A stretch of DNA of 64,000 nt, from NCBI GenBank assembly GCA_937958995.1, contig CALGAP010000008.1, positions 248,001-312,000 of the forward strand, given 5' to 3'. The notes below the pieces were generated by a model. The model saw nothing but the letters and a program-made list of their open reading frames with translations. It had not been told where the DNA came from and searched no databases. A program made the position numbers and the translations under genes. The first letter of the stretch is position 1; the number at the start of each line of letters is the position of its first letter. Source of the DNA: an uncultured Chitinophagaceae bacterium (lineage in GTDB: Bacteria > Bacteroidota > Bacteroidia > Chitinophagales > Chitinophagaceae). Positions 9,319-18,822 of the stretch are shown piece by piece.

Positions 9319-10965
9319 TTACTGCGCCTTCGATTTTTCGCGTATGGCTTTAAACTCCGACCCCTCCTTCCATTTCGGCCACTCCGATCCATAAGCCAGG
9401 CGATGGCCCACTTCATACATCACTTGTATGTCCTGCAGTGCACCACGAATATCCCAGCGTGAAGGATCGTATTCATCGCCCGGCTGGTGATAATATTTTT
9501 CATTCCACTCTTTATCTTTTTCTTCGGCATAAGCGCGGCCTTTTTCAACATGCTCCGTGCCTTTGTCTGTAGTAAGCGCGGGCACGCCAATCTTCGCGAA
9601 ATTGAAATGGTCGCTGCGGAAATAATATCCTGCCTCTGGTCTCGACTCCGGCGCAATATACCTGCCTTGCTTTTTGATTATTTCGGCGAAAATATCTTCC
9701 AGTTCCGATTGCCCTTCCCCGCTTATCGAAATATCCTTCATCGGGCCGGTTGCGTTGATCACGTCGAGGTTGATATCGGCCACTGTTTTTTCGGGCGGAA
9801 ATACCGGGTGTGTCGCATACCAGGCCGAGCCCAGTAAACCCTGCTCTTCGGCAGTCACCCACAGGAAAAGAATCGTGCGTTCGGGCTTTTCTTTTTGCCT
9901 GGTAAATGCGCGCGCCACTTCCAGCACAGCAGCAGTACCGCTGGCATTATCCAATGCGCCATTATAAATTGAGTCTCCATTTGCATCGGGCTTGCCCACG
10001 CCCAGGTGATCCCAGTGCGCGGTATATACGATACATTCATCAGGTCTTTTGCTGCCGGTAATTTTCGCCAGCACATTATTCGATGTATTAAACACCACGC
10101 TGGTCTGCAACCTGGCCGACACTTTCATACCCAGATCGATGGGTTTAAATCCTCGTTGATTGGCTTTGATAAAAACGGTGCTGTCCAATCCTGCTGCCTG
10201 CAAAATTTTCATGGCTGCCGGTTCGCTTATCCATCCTTCAACAGGCAATTGGTAATCGTTGCTGCCGCGCTTGTCGAGGTGCAACTTAGCGCCGCCATTA
10301 CTGCTTTGCACTACCGAGAAGGGATAGCTGGCCGCCGCGGTATTGTGAATGATCAGGCATCCTTTGGCGCCCTGCCGCGCAGCCTCTTCAAACTTGTATG
10401 TCCAGCGACCGTAGTAGGTCATCCTTTTTCCTTTAAACAAACTGGTATCGCCGGTAGCGAATCCCGGATCGTTCACCATTACCAGTACCACCTTATTTTT
10501 CAGGTCGAGACCTTCAAAATCGTTCCATTCATATTCCGGCGCCACCACGCCAAAGCCACAGAATACAAGATCAGCGGCATCCACCGATATAGAAGTATCG
10601 GTTCTTTCGGTCCAGATCACGAAATCGTCCATGTTTTTAAAATCAATCTTTCCTTTTTTAGTCTGTACCGAGAGTTGCGGCGTGCCTTTGGGTTTTATCT
10701 CCACCAGCGGCACCTGTTGCAAATAGCTATCTCCATTTCCGGGCTCGAGTCCCAGCGCTTTGCACTGCGCTTCCAGGTAAGCAATGGTTTTAGTCTCGCC
10801 TTCGGTAAACGGCCTGCGGCCGAGGTAGTCGTCGGCGGACAATGTGGAGATGTGCGCGAGGAGGGAGTCTGGATTGATAAGGGATGATGCGTCTCCGCCA
10901 CTCTTATCATCATTGCAGCCGATGATGGTGAAACATAAGAACACGAACAAGATAAGTTGTCGCAT
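9319..10965 (-). CDS. M28-family zinc aminopeptidase, lipoprotein, with PA domain
   Basis: A 548-residue protein. The lipoprotein signal ends at Cys17 (FTIIGC). A protease-associated insert lies around residues 120-260 (DLVFCGFGV, KGCLIIHNT). The M28 catalytic domain carries the zinc ligands His317 (YTAHWDHLG), Asp339 (NGALDNASG) and Glu373/Glu374 (TAEEQGLLGS), with further ligands in FRSDHFNFAKIG. It would release N-terminal residues from peptides at the cell envelope. It is the only gene on its transcript and is followed by a bidirectional terminator. Confidence 0.92.
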   Translation of the reverse strand: MRQLILFVFLCFTIIGCNDDKSGGDASSLINPDSLLAHISTLSADDYLGRRPFTEGETKTIAYLEAQCKALGLEPGNGDSYLQQVPLVEIKPKGTPQLSVQTKKGKIDFKNMDDFVIWTERTDTSISVDAADLVFCGFGVVAPEYEWNDFEGLDLKNKVVLVMVNDPGFATGDTSLFKGKRMTYYGRWTYKFEEAARQGAKGCLIIHNTAAASYPFSVVQSSNGGAKLHLDKRGSNDYQLPVEGWISEPAAMKILQAAGLDSTVFIKANQRGFKPIDLGMKVSARLQTSVVFNTSNNVLAKITGSKRPDECIVYTAHWDHLGVGKPDANGDSIYNGALDNASGTAAVLEVARAFTRQKEKPERTILFLWVTAEEQGLLGSAWYATHPVFPPEKTVADINLDVINATGPMKDISISGEGQSELEDIFAEIIKKQGRYIAPESRPEAGYYFRSDHFNFAKIGVPALTTDKGTEHVEKGRAYAEEKDKEWNEKYYHQPGDEYDPSRWDIRGALQDIQVMYEVGHRLAYGSEWPKWKEGSEFKAIREKSKAQ

Positions 10966-11100
10966 ATTGAAAAGTTGATTGAGAAAATAAAGTAACTTTT
11001 CTCTCTAAACGGGCAATTCCGTGTAAAGATAAAGTGTTCTTCGGTAAGGTCTCTTTTAGTGAATGTCTTATTTTCTTTCCCTCAGCTTGCCTTGGTTCAA

Positions 11101-11745
11101 TTATTTTTTCACCACCGATAGCCTGCTGCGCAAATTCGGCACCCAGGTCAGAAACACTTCGGCCACGATCAGCGGAAAGAAGGAAAAGAAAAATTCATTT
11201 ACCACGCGCCTGAAAGTCGGGTCCTTTATTTCACCAAACAAAAACTGCAGCGAAAACAACCCATCGATCCTTACCAGCACAAAGGCCAGTATCAGCACAT
11301 AACTGCGTACCATAAACTGGCGGTGTGCTTTGAAGTTTCGCTGACGCACAGTAAACCAGGCGGCGCCGGTGGCAAATAGCAATAACACAGCGGTGATCAA
11401 CAATGAAATGCGGCAGGGTCCGCAGTGGCTGACCAATGACAGACGCAATGAAGACAGTGCCACCAGGAAACAGCCGAGCATATACACCTTTCCGAGGAAA
11501 CGGTGCAGGTAGACATAACGATTCCGGAACCATTTCCAGAATTGCACGGGGCCAACAAACAGCGCCATGGTGCCGCCCACCAAATGAACCACAAACCACA
11601 GCTTGTTGTTGAATAAACTGTTGCCGAAGGTGTCGCTTCGGTAGCCATATAAAAAAGCCCACACGTTGTTGAAGAAGAAATAAACAGAAAAGACCAGTAG
11701 CACAACCCAAAACAGGAACCCGGTAATGTTTTTGACGAGCTGCAT
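11101..11745 (-). CDS. DUF2306-like membrane protein
   Basis: A 214-residue membrane protein with five or six hydrophobic segments. Conserved-looking features are VHLVGGTMALFVGPVQFW, the repeated HR (LHRFLGKVYML and AHRQFMVRSYVLILAFVLVRID) and several buried His and Arg residues. This spacing is that of the DUF2306 family, whose role is unknown. A shifted frame over the same bases is a shadow. It is divergent from the methyltransferase gene. Confidence 0.7.
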   Translation of the reverse strand: MQLVKNITGFLFWVVLLVFSVYFFFNNVWAFLYGYRSDTFGNSLFNNKLWFVVHLVGGTMALFVGPVQFWKWFRNRYVYLHRFLGKVYMLGCFLVALSSLRLSLVSHCGPCRISLLITAVLLLFATGAAWFTVRQRNFKAHRQFMVRSYVLILAFVLVRIDGLFSLQFLFGEIKDPTFRRVVNEFFFSFFPLIVAEVFLTWVPNLRSRLSVVKK

Positions 11746-11860
11746 AGCAGGCAGATTTTGAGGGCGGTTAAATATTGAAATTAGTGAAATAACACTGCAC
11801 CAAATATAGCAGTGAAGCGGTATTGTACGCCGCTGGCATAGATTTTAAGGCCTTATCGTT

Positions 11861-12718
11861 ATGAGCGAAACCGATTTAATAAAGCATGTATCGGATACCT
11901 CCTTGTGGATTGCGGCCTACCGCGCGCAGGAATCGGCGCGGCCCGACGCCATATTCAACGATCCGCTGGCTGCCCGGCTGGCTGGCGAACGCGGACTGCA
12001 AATGGCGGCTGCCACTCCCCACAGCGAGTCCATGAGTTTTGCCATGGCTATGCGCACTTCGGCCATCGACCGGCTGATACTGCTCGCCATCTCTAAAGGC
12101 ATCGACACCGTGATCAACCTGGGCGCCGGTCTTGATACCAGGCCCTACCGCATGCAACTGCCACCACAACTGAAATGGATTGAAGTGGATTTTCAACATA
12201 TCATTGATTACAAATCGGAGATACTGAAGCATGAAACACCTGTCTGCTCTTTGCAACGCATTGCCTGCGATCTTTCTTTGCAGATGAAACGACTGGAATT
12301 ATTTACCCAGCTGGACGCGCAAACCAGCAAAGCCCTTATCATTACCGAAGGCGTGATCGCTTATCTCTCCAACGACCAGGCCGCACAGTTGTCGAAAGAC
12401 CTGTTGGCGATGCCCCATTTTTATTACTGGATCCAGGATTTCCGCTACGCAAAATTTCGCCGGACTAAACAAGCCAAGCAGATGCAGCAGATTGTGAAGA
12501 ACACGCCATTTCGTTTTAATGCCGAAGACCCCGTAACCTTCTTCACGCAGCATGGATGGAAAATGGTGAAAAATATTTTCCTGCTCGATGAAGCCGATGC
12601 GGTAGGACGAAAAATGCCGATGAACCTGACTTATAAGATCTGGATGAAATTGTTCCCAACCAAATTCAGGAAGATACTCAACCAATCATACGGCTTTGTG
12701 CTACTTGCCCGCGAGTGA
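11861..12718 (+). CDS. class I SAM-dependent methyltransferase, leucine carboxyl methyltransferase-like
   Basis: A 285-residue protein. The N-terminus (SLWIAAYRAQESARPDAIFN then DPLAARLAG) and motif I (VINLGAGLDTRPYRM, about residues 85-99) are typical of the family related to leucine carboxyl methyltransferases and polyketide O-methyltransferases. WIEVDF is the acidic end of the second strand that binds the SAM ribose, and IITEGVIAYLS is also characteristic. The methyl acceptor is not predictable. It is a single gene. Confidence 0.88.
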   Translation: MSETDLIKHVSDTSLWIAAYRAQESARPDAIFNDPLAARLAGERGLQMAAATPHSESMSFAMAMRTSAIDRLILLAISKGIDTVINLGAGLDTRPYRMQLPPQLKWIEVDFQHIIDYKSEILKHETPVCSLQRIACDLSLQMKRLELFTQLDAQTSKALIITEGVIAYLSNDQAAQLSKDLLAMPHFYYWIQDFRYAKFRRTKQAKQMQQIVKNTPFRFNAEDPVTFFTQHGWKMVKNIFLLDEADAVGRKMPMNLTYKIWMKLFPTKFRKILNQSYGFVLLARE

Positions 12719-12863
12719 CACTGGCTTCCCAGGTTTCCACTATAGCGATAAAATCTTTTTCTGTCGCCTTTTCAATCATACTTTGTGCTGATTTACGGGT
12801 TTAAAGTCTTAACCGCTCATGATGTAAATACGTTATCTTTATCGCCAACATATACTACATATT

Positions 12864-14204
12864 ATGAAGAGAAAATTACTCGCTTTCGCAGGGTTTTGTG
12901 TTGCGATTGTCAGCCATGCACAAGACATTTCAAAAGAACTGGACTCGATAGTGAATACTTATGTTCAATTAGGAAAATTCAATGGCAGCGTGCTCGTCGC
13001 CCAAAAAGGAACCATATTGCTGAATAAGGGTTATGGACTAAGTGATGCGGCGAGCAAAAAGCCAAATACCGAAAACAGCATTTTCCAGCTTGGCTCCATC
13101 ACCAAACAATTTACTGCCACGATAATCCTGAAACTGCAGGAGCAGAAGAAACTGAGCGTGAGCGATAAGCTCAGCAAGTATTTTTCCGACTTTCCCAAGG
13201 GCGACAGCATTACCATAGAGCAGCTGATGACGCATACTGCGGGCATTTACAACTATACCGATGACCGCGATTTTATGAACACGCAGGTTACAAAGCCGCA
13301 TACCCGCGAGCAGATGCTGGCGCTGTTTAAAGACAAGCCCCTCGATTTTTCTCCTGGCACCAACTGGAGTTATAGCAACAGCGGCTATATGTTGCTCGGT
13401 TATATTATTGAAGACGTTACCAAAAAGCCTTTTGAAGCAGTGGTGCGTGATTATATTTTCAACCCTCTGCAAATGAACAGCAGCGGTTTTGACTTTGCCG
13501 CGCTGCAACACCCGCTCAAAACGACCGGCTATTTTATGATGAATGAACAGGATACCCTGCAAGCTGTGGTGGTAGACTCGTCCGTGTCTTATGCGGCCGG
13601 CTCCATTTACAGCACTATCGGCGACTTGTACAAATGGCACAAAGCTTTGCAGAATAATACCATTTTATCAAAAGCACAACAGGACAAAGCTTATACACCT
13701 GTTAAAAACAAATATGGCTATGGCTGGATGATTGATACTATTGTTGGTAAAAGAAGAATTCACCACGGTGGCGGCATTCATGGCTATGTTACCAACTTCG
13801 CACGTATACCCGAAGACGATCTGGTGGTGGTGGCGCTTAGCAATACCAGCTCGCCCGCCGTTTATGATATCACCAATATGGTGCTGCATGCTATTTACAA
13901 AAAACCTTATGAGCTGCCCAAAAGGAGAAATGCCATTACGCTGCCCGAATCAAAAATGCAGGAATATATGGGTGAATATGAAATTACTCCCCAGCTTCAC
14001 TTAGTGATCACCATACAAGATGGTAAACTACAAGGCAAGCCTACCGGCCAGCGGCAGATAGAACTACTTGTTGAGAAAGAAGACTATCTGTATGTGAATA
14101 CGCCCGAGATCAGGATGCACTTTAAGCGCAATGAAAAGAACGAAATAACAGGCTTTACGCTATTCCAGTCCGGGATGGAAATAGAGTGTAAAAAAATAAA
14201 ATAG
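12864..14204 (+). CDS. class C beta-lactamase-family serine hydrolase
   Basis: A 446-residue secreted protein with signal peptide (MKRKLLAFAGFCVAIVSHAQ). The three motifs of the family are present: Ser78-x-x-Lys81 (LGSITKQFT), Tyr170-Ser171-Asn172 (NWSYSNSGY) and His301-Gly-Gly (HHGGGIHGY). A C-terminal beta domain of about 90 residues follows, as in D-aminopeptidase or esterase-like members. It probably acts on peptides or esters in the periplasm; true beta-lactamase activity is not implied. Confidence 0.9.
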   Translation: MKRKLLAFAGFCVAIVSHAQDISKELDSIVNTYVQLGKFNGSVLVAQKGTILLNKGYGLSDAASKKPNTENSIFQLGSITKQFTATIILKLQEQKKLSVSDKLSKYFSDFPKGDSITIEQLMTHTAGIYNYTDDRDFMNTQVTKPHTREQMLALFKDKPLDFSPGTNWSYSNSGYMLLGYIIEDVTKKPFEAVVRDYIFNPLQMNSSGFDFAALQHPLKTTGYFMMNEQDTLQAVVVDSSVSYAAGSIYSTIGDLYKWHKALQNNTILSKAQQDKAYTPVKNKYGYGWMIDTIVGKRRIHHGGGIHGYVTNFARIPEDDLVVVALSNTSSPAVYDITNMVLHAIYKKPYELPKRRNAITLPESKMQEYMGEYEITPQLHLVITIQDGKLQGKPTGQRQIELLVEKEDYLYVNTPEIRMHFKRNEKNEITGFTLFQSGMEIECKKIK

Positions 14205-14330
14205 CTAAGAGGAGAAAGAGAACTTATCGTTGTTCGTCGCAATTAACCTCGCAGTTTGTCCCGAACACACCCGTTTTGAGCCATAAAAGCTTTTCATCTT
14301 TGCTTCAACAAACAATTAAAACTTTGTTTT

Positions 14331-14807
14331 ATGCAAAAGATCACACCGTTTTTATGGTTCGACAACCAGGCGGAAGAAGCCATGAATTTCTACTGTTCCG
14401 TTTTCAAAGATTCGAAAAAGGGACGTATTGCCCGCTACGGCGATGCAGGCCCGGCGCCCAAAGGCACAGTTATGACCTGCGAGTTCACGCTCAACGGCCA
14501 GGACTTCATAGCCCTGAACGCGGGACCCCTGTTTAAGTTTAACGAAGCCATCAGCTTTGTCATCGACTGCAAAAACCAGGAAGAAGTGGATTATTACTGG
14601 GAAAAACTCACGGCCGATGGCGGACAGGAGTCGATGTGCGGCTGGCTGAAAGACAAATTTGGCCTGTCGTGGCAGGTAGTGCCTTCGCGACTTACTGAAC
14701 TGTTGCTCGATAAAAATCCCGCGAAAGCGAAGAAAGTGACAGAAGCCATGATGACAATGAAAAAAATTGATATCAAGCAACTCGAAGATGCGTATGCTTC
14801 GGCGTAA
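14331..14807 (+). CDS. VOC / PhnB-like family protein
   Basis: A 158-residue protein with the vicinal-oxygen-chelate (PhnB-like) layout. The start is MQKITPFLWFDNQAEEAMNF, the middle GTVMTCEFTLNGQDFIALN, and the end shows the characteristic GWLKDKFGLSWQVVPSRLTE then LLLDKNPAKAKKVTEAMMTM. Such genes often travel with YciI-like proteins and an ECF sigma of the type found immediately to the right, and that is the arrangement here. The ligand is unknown. Confidence 0.88.
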   Translation: MQKITPFLWFDNQAEEAMNFYCSVFKDSKKGRIARYGDAGPAPKGTVMTCEFTLNGQDFIALNAGPLFKFNEAISFVIDCKNQEEVDYYWEKLTADGGQESMCGWLKDKFGLSWQVVPSRLTELLLDKNPAKAKKVTEAMMTMKKIDIKQLEDAYASA

Positions 14808-14811
14808 GCAA

Positions 14812-15567
14812 CTATAGCTTGCCAATCTTTTTTTGAATCACTTGTTTGTCATTTTGCGTTTTGGCCAGCGACAGCGCAGTATCAAAATGAATCTTTGCTT
14901 TTTGATTATCGATACCAGTATAGAGTTCACCGAGCAGAGTAAAGTAAAATTGATTATCATTCAGCCGGAGCTTTTCAGCTTCGGCTATTGCTTTTTGTTT
15001 ACCATTGGCCTTCGCCAGCGCATACGTCCTGTTAAGCGCCGCCACCGGCGAATACTGAATTTGTAGCAGGCGATTATAAAGCTGCAAAATATTTTCCGCC
15101 CTGTACAGCCGCTTGTTGATGGTTTCTTTATTGGTGAGAAAAGCATCGGCAATTTCCTCAATACCAAAACCGCATAATATGCGCAGCGCCAGTCCCACCT
15201 GCGCCTCCACCGGTATGGAAGGATGACAAATGGCAAACATCATCTGCAACTGGCTGTCGATAATGTTTTGCGGAGAAAGATCCAGTTCGGGAGTATTTAT
15301 TTCTTCTTCACTTAGTTCTTTTACCACTTTATTTTCAAAAACCTGGTGTCGCTTCAAATAATTGATCGCTTTATTATTAATCACATGATACAGCCAGGCC
15401 ACCGGATTGGCGGGCATACCCTTCAGTCCCCAGCTCTGCGCCGCGGCCAGAAAGGTATCGCTCGCAATATCCTCGGCAATCTTAATCTGTGCAAAACCAA
15501 ATCGTTTGCAAAGCACCGAAATGATTTTGCGGTACTCGGTTCGGAAAAGATGCTGAATGGGCTGCAT
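14812..15567 (-). CDS. ECF sigma factor with C-terminal TPR-like tail, apparently internally deleted
   Basis: A 251-residue protein. Residues 1-75 form sigma region 2 (AEDIASDTFLAAAQSWGLKG, NPVAWLYHVINNKAINYLKR) and about 105-157 form region 4 (VGLALRILCGFGIEEIADAF, then NKETINKRLYRA). From residue 158 the sequence jumps to ENILQLYNRLLQIQYSPVAA, which in this family (YciI-associated ECF sigmas, usually about 400 residues) lies near the end of the C-terminal domain. Roughly 150 residues normally between them are missing, with no frameshift. The neighbouring YciI-like gene supports the family call. The C-terminal domain is thought to control activity in this group, so function may be altered. 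Confidence 0.75.
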   Translation of the reverse strand: MQPIQHLFRTEYRKIISVLCKRFGFAQIKIAEDIASDTFLAAAQSWGLKGMPANPVAWLYHVINNKAINYLKRHQVFENKVVKELSEEEINTPELDLSPQNIIDSQLQMMFAICHPSIPVEAQVGLALRILCGFGIEEIADAFLTNKETINKRLYRAENILQLYNRLLQIQYSPVAALNRTYALAKANGKQKAIAEAEKLRLNDNQFYFTLLGELYTGIDNQKAKIHFDTALSLAKTQNDKQVIQKKIGKL

Positions 15568-15589
15568 GATTATTAGTCAGAACCATTAT

Positions 15590-15931
15590 TCATCCATGAA
15601 TAATCCTTCTCACCTCCACACTATTGCCCTCGCCCTGCAACACAGGGCTGCCTTTGGCAAATTCAACGGCTTCTTCAGGCGATTCGGCGCGCACTACGAT
15701 GAATCCGCCGAGTGTTTCTTTTACCTCGCCAAAGGGCCCGTCGGTTACCACATTATTGTGCCAAACCACGCGCGCATCGTCGAAGTCGAGGCCCTGGCCT
15801 GTTACGTATTTGTTTTGCGCCGCAATGCCGCCAATCCAATCCATGGTTTGTTTCATCCATGCCTCCAATTGTTCAGGCGAGGCTACTTCCTTGCCGTTCC
15901 TATGCCTGAAGATCAACATGTACTCCTGCAT
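15590..15931 (-). CDS. YciI-like (DGPF-domain) protein
   Basis: A 113-residue protein with the family signature TDGPFGEVKETLGGF and a start (MQEYMLIFRHRNGKEVASPE) that is typical of the YCII-related group. It lies 22 bases upstream of the ECF sigma gene on the same strand. This pairing is common for the sigma group with a C-terminal TPR-like domain, where these proteins are the presumed targets or partners. The role is unknown. Confidence 0.9.
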   Translation of the reverse strand: MQEYMLIFRHRNGKEVASPEQLEAWMKQTMDWIGGIAAQNKYVTGQGLDFDDARVVWHNNVVTDGPFGEVKETLGGFIVVRAESPEEAVEFAKGSPVLQGEGNSVEVRRIIHG

Positions 15932-16096
15932 AATTATACGTTTTGAGTGTTACTGAATGTTGTTATACCAGTATAACAAAGCGGTGGGAGCGGATTGGAC
16001 AGAATTTCGGGAAAAAATTTCATTGCGCCTGGCTTTTAGTGCCCTGCTTGGATGTTTTTTGAGAGTGATGTTTGCCCAGGTATGCAAAACGGCCAG

Positions 16097-16558
16097 TTAA
16101 ATGCGGCGGCGCATCAGGATCACATGCTTTGAAAAACCTGATTTTTCATAGGCCTTTATCGCCGGATGGTTGTCGTAATACACTTCTAGTATTGACTCGT
16201 CAATCCCCTGCCCGCTGGCCCATTTCAATAACACATCGATCAATTTGTAATTAACGCCCTGCCCGCGAAACGCAGGTTCTACATACATAAATCCCAGGTA
16301 AGCATGCCGGGGATGATCGAGGTAATGCTTCGCTTCCTCAATGCGCGCATAACCCGACCCGATGACCTGGCCATCTTTTTCCGCTACGGCCAGGAGAACT
16401 TCGGGAGCGGTCAGCAAATATTCGATATCGTAATAATGCACCTTACCCTTTTTCAAGCGTTCGATAAAAGGCCTTTCGGCATCAATGACTCCCTGTTCAA
16501 AACGATATAAAACGGGCATGTCGGCCCCGGTAGCCCTTCGAATAATTATTTCATCCAT
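16097..16558 (-). CDS. GNAT-family N-acetyltransferase
   Basis: A 153-residue protein with the GNAT fold: IIRRATGADMPVLYRFEQG at the start, strand 4 HAYLGFMYVEPAFRGQGVNY with an acetyl-CoA loop of the R/Q-x-x-G-x-G/A kind (RGQGVN), and a C-terminal NHPAIKAYEKSGFSKH motif. The acceptor is not predictable. The gene is divergent from the TPR kinase gene across a 240-base region rich in inverted repeats. Confidence 0.88.
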   Translation of the reverse strand: MDEIIIRRATGADMPVLYRFEQGVIDAERPFIERLKKGKVHYYDIEYLLTAPEVLLAVAEKDGQVIGSGYARIEEAKHYLDHPRHAYLGFMYVEPAFRGQGVNYKLIDVLLKWASGQGIDESILEVYYDNHPAIKAYEKSGFSKHVILMRRRI

Positions 16559-16650
16559 TTCTTATACCCCTATTTTTCAAAGTTCGCTTTCCTTTCGCAT
16601 GAATTTAAGCAAGAATTTTGCTCTGCTGATGGTCTTCAATAACTTGTCGC

Positions 16651-16729
16651 AAAAATCCCGTTTTTTGAGCCTTTTAAAAAACTCACCCAAAGACGGGATT
16701 TTTCTATATTCTTATGCCTATATAGAAAA
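16651..16729. promoter_or_regulatory. two abutting inverted repeats in a divergent leader
   Basis: AAAAATCCCGT (16651-16661) pairs perfectly with ACGGGATTTTT (16693-16703). Immediately after it, TTTTCTATAT (16700-16709) pairs perfectly with ATATAGAAAA (16720-16729). The two share the bases 16700-16703, so the two stems cannot both form in full. Both lie between the divergent GNAT and TPR kinase genes, upstream of both starts. Read on the + strand, the first resembles an intrinsic terminator. Regulatory function is inference. Confidence 0.4.
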
Positions 16730-16798
16730 TAATTCAAATCTTTACGTAGCAAAACTCCGACACGACAAGCAAAATCCTGTTCAGTTTCAATCCCTGTC

Positions 16799-18814
16799 AT
16801 GTATTTTTTAAAAAAAATAGCTGTCCTTGCGACCGCTTTATTGTGTGGACATCCTTCGTATGTCAATGCCCAGCCGGGCAACTGGGAGGCGTTTGAGCGC
16901 AGGAAAAACCAGGCCGTGGCGGAGTTGCAATATTACCCGCATCCCGACACAGCGCGCGTGAATGCCTTAATACGGGTGGTGCATACGGCAGTATTCCTGA
17001 AAGAAAGGGAGGCTGTGATGCCTTACCGCGTGGAGGCGCTGGAGTTGAGCCGCCAACTGAACTATACGGAGGGACTGGCAGCGGCTTACCTGAGTTTTGG
17101 GTTTTATTATAAGAGCAAATCGCAGCCAGACATGTCGCTCAAATACCTGGACTCTGCACTGCTGGTGGCGGGCAACAGTACAGATGAAAAACTGGTTGAT
17201 ATTAAGAGCGCCGCTTACGAACGCAAAGGACTTATTTATTATGAACAGGATAACTTTTACCAGGCGCTGGACTATTTTTTTGAATCGCTGAAATACCTGG
17301 GCAACAAAAATGTGAACAGGCGGGTAAACCTGTACGCGCATATTACACAGGTGTACCTGCGGCTGAACAATCTCGATAAGGCAGAGGAATATGCTAAACT
17401 TAATGCCGCCACGCTCGGCAGCGACACCAGCAGCATAGCGGCTTCGGTTTATTTCTCGGTGATTGAAATATACCTGGCGAAAAACAATTTTTCGCAGGCG
17501 GCCTACTACCTGGGAAAAATTGCGCCGGTGATTCCGCATCCCTATGAAGTGCAGGTAAACTTTGGCTACTACATGAAGCGCGGCGAGCTCAACTACAGGC
17601 AGGAAAAGTACAGGGAGGCATTTGAAGATTATCGTGAAGGGTATGCCTATGCCTTGAAAGGCGGGCATACCATCAGCATCAGTCATGCGTTGAGCTCTCT
17701 GGCCAATGTGGCACTGAAACTTGATAACGTAGAAGCGGCTAAGAGTTATGCCCTGCAAAACCTGGCGATAGCAGAAAGCCTGAATACCAAGACAGCGAGG
17801 ATGGAAGCTTTGAGAACGCTGGCTAATTACTACAGCAAGATCGGCAATGCCCAGAAAGCTTATGCCACGCTGGAGCAGGTGATGGCCATCAAAGACAGCA
17901 TAGTGTCGGAAAGCAACATTAAACAGGTGAATGTACTGGCCGCCATTTATGAAACAGAAAAACAACAGAAAGAGATATTAATGCTGCAAAACGAAAAGGA
18001 AAGGCAACAGGAGGCGGTGAGGCAAAAGAACAGGCTGAATATGATATTCATCGCCTCCATTATTGTGCTGTTGTTTATCGGCTACCTGGGCTATACCAAT
18101 TTTAAAAGAGGCCAACAAATAGCGCGCGACCAGCAGGAGTTGCAGCAAAAACGAATTGCAGAACTGGAAAAAGATAAACAACTGATCACCATCGATGCCA
18201 TGCTGAAGGGGCAGGAGGAAGAGCGCAGCCGCATTGCAAAAGATCTGCACGATGGATTGGGCAGTCTGCTCTCGGGTACCAAGTTGTCGTTTATGAATGT
18301 GCGGGAAAATATTCCGCTCACCCCCGAGACCAATGCCATGTTCGACAAATCGCTGAGCATGCTCGACAATACCATCGGCGATCTCCGAAAAGTGGCGCAA
18401 AACCTGATGCCCGAAGCACTGGTGAAATTCGGATTGCAAGAAGCGCTGCGCGATTTCTGCAACTCCATTCAATCAAGCGCCGATATAAAAGTGGTGTACC
18501 AGCAGTTTGGTGAAAAAAGAAAGCTGAACAATACGGCCGAAGTGTTTATTTACCGCATGGTGCAGGAACTGGTAGCGAATATTTTAAAACACGCGAAGGC
18601 TACGGAAATTATGGTGCAACTGATGATGGATGAAAACAGCACAAGCCTGACTGTGGAAGACAATGGAAAAGGCTTTGACCTGAATACGCTGCAGCACAAG
18701 AACGGCGCGGGCATCCGCAACATCAACTACAGAGTGCAATATCTTAATGGAACCCTTGATATAGATACTACTCCCGGCAGCGGGACATCTGTGAACATTC
18801 AATTACCAATATAG
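16799..18814 (+). CDS. TPR-containing sensor histidine kinase, HisKA_3 (NarX-like) type
   Basis: A 671-residue protein. A signal peptide (1-24) is followed by TPR-like helical repeats (about 40-370), probably in the periplasm, then a coiled coil, one membrane helix (about 412-432) and a second coiled coil. The HisKA_3 dimerisation domain carries EEERSRIAKDLHDGLGSLLS with phospho-acceptor His484. The ATPase domain (about 570-670) has VQELVANILKHAKA and VEDNGKGFDL. It is followed after 8 bases by its NarL-type regulator. The sensed signal is unknown. Confidence 0.92.
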   Translation: MYFLKKIAVLATALLCGHPSYVNAQPGNWEAFERRKNQAVAELQYYPHPDTARVNALIRVVHTAVFLKEREAVMPYRVEALELSRQLNYTEGLAAAYLSFGFYYKSKSQPDMSLKYLDSALLVAGNSTDEKLVDIKSAAYERKGLIYYEQDNFYQALDYFFESLKYLGNKNVNRRVNLYAHITQVYLRLNNLDKAEEYAKLNAATLGSDTSSIAASVYFSVIEIYLAKNNFSQAAYYLGKIAPVIPHPYEVQVNFGYYMKRGELNYRQEKYREAFEDYREGYAYALKGGHTISISHALSSLANVALKLDNVEAAKSYALQNLAIAESLNTKTARMEALRTLANYYSKIGNAQKAYATLEQVMAIKDSIVSESNIKQVNVLAAIYETEKQQKEILMLQNEKERQQEAVRQKNRLNMIFIASIIVLLFIGYLGYTNFKRGQQIARDQQELQQKRIAELEKDKQLITIDAMLKGQEEERSRIAKDLHDGLGSLLSGTKLSFMNVRENIPLTPETNAMFDKSLSMLDNTIGDLRKVAQNLMPEALVKFGLQEALRDFCNSIQSSADIKVVYQQFGEKRKLNNTAEVFIYRMVQELVANILKHAKATEIMVQLMMDENSTSLTVEDNGKGFDLNTLQHKNGAGIRNINYRVQYLNGTLDIDTTPGSGTSVNIQLPI

Positions 18815-18822
18815 TTGAACAA

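Noticed and set aside
10006..10887. Plus-strand open frame of 293 codons
   Set aside because: It is antisense to the M28 peptidase, whose catalytic motifs are intact. The composition is that of a shadow frame.
16967..17965. Long minus-strand open frame of 332 codons
   Set aside because: It lies wholly under the TPR kinase gene in the opposite frame, is rich in His, Val and Arg, and has no family features. It is a shadow of biased codon use.
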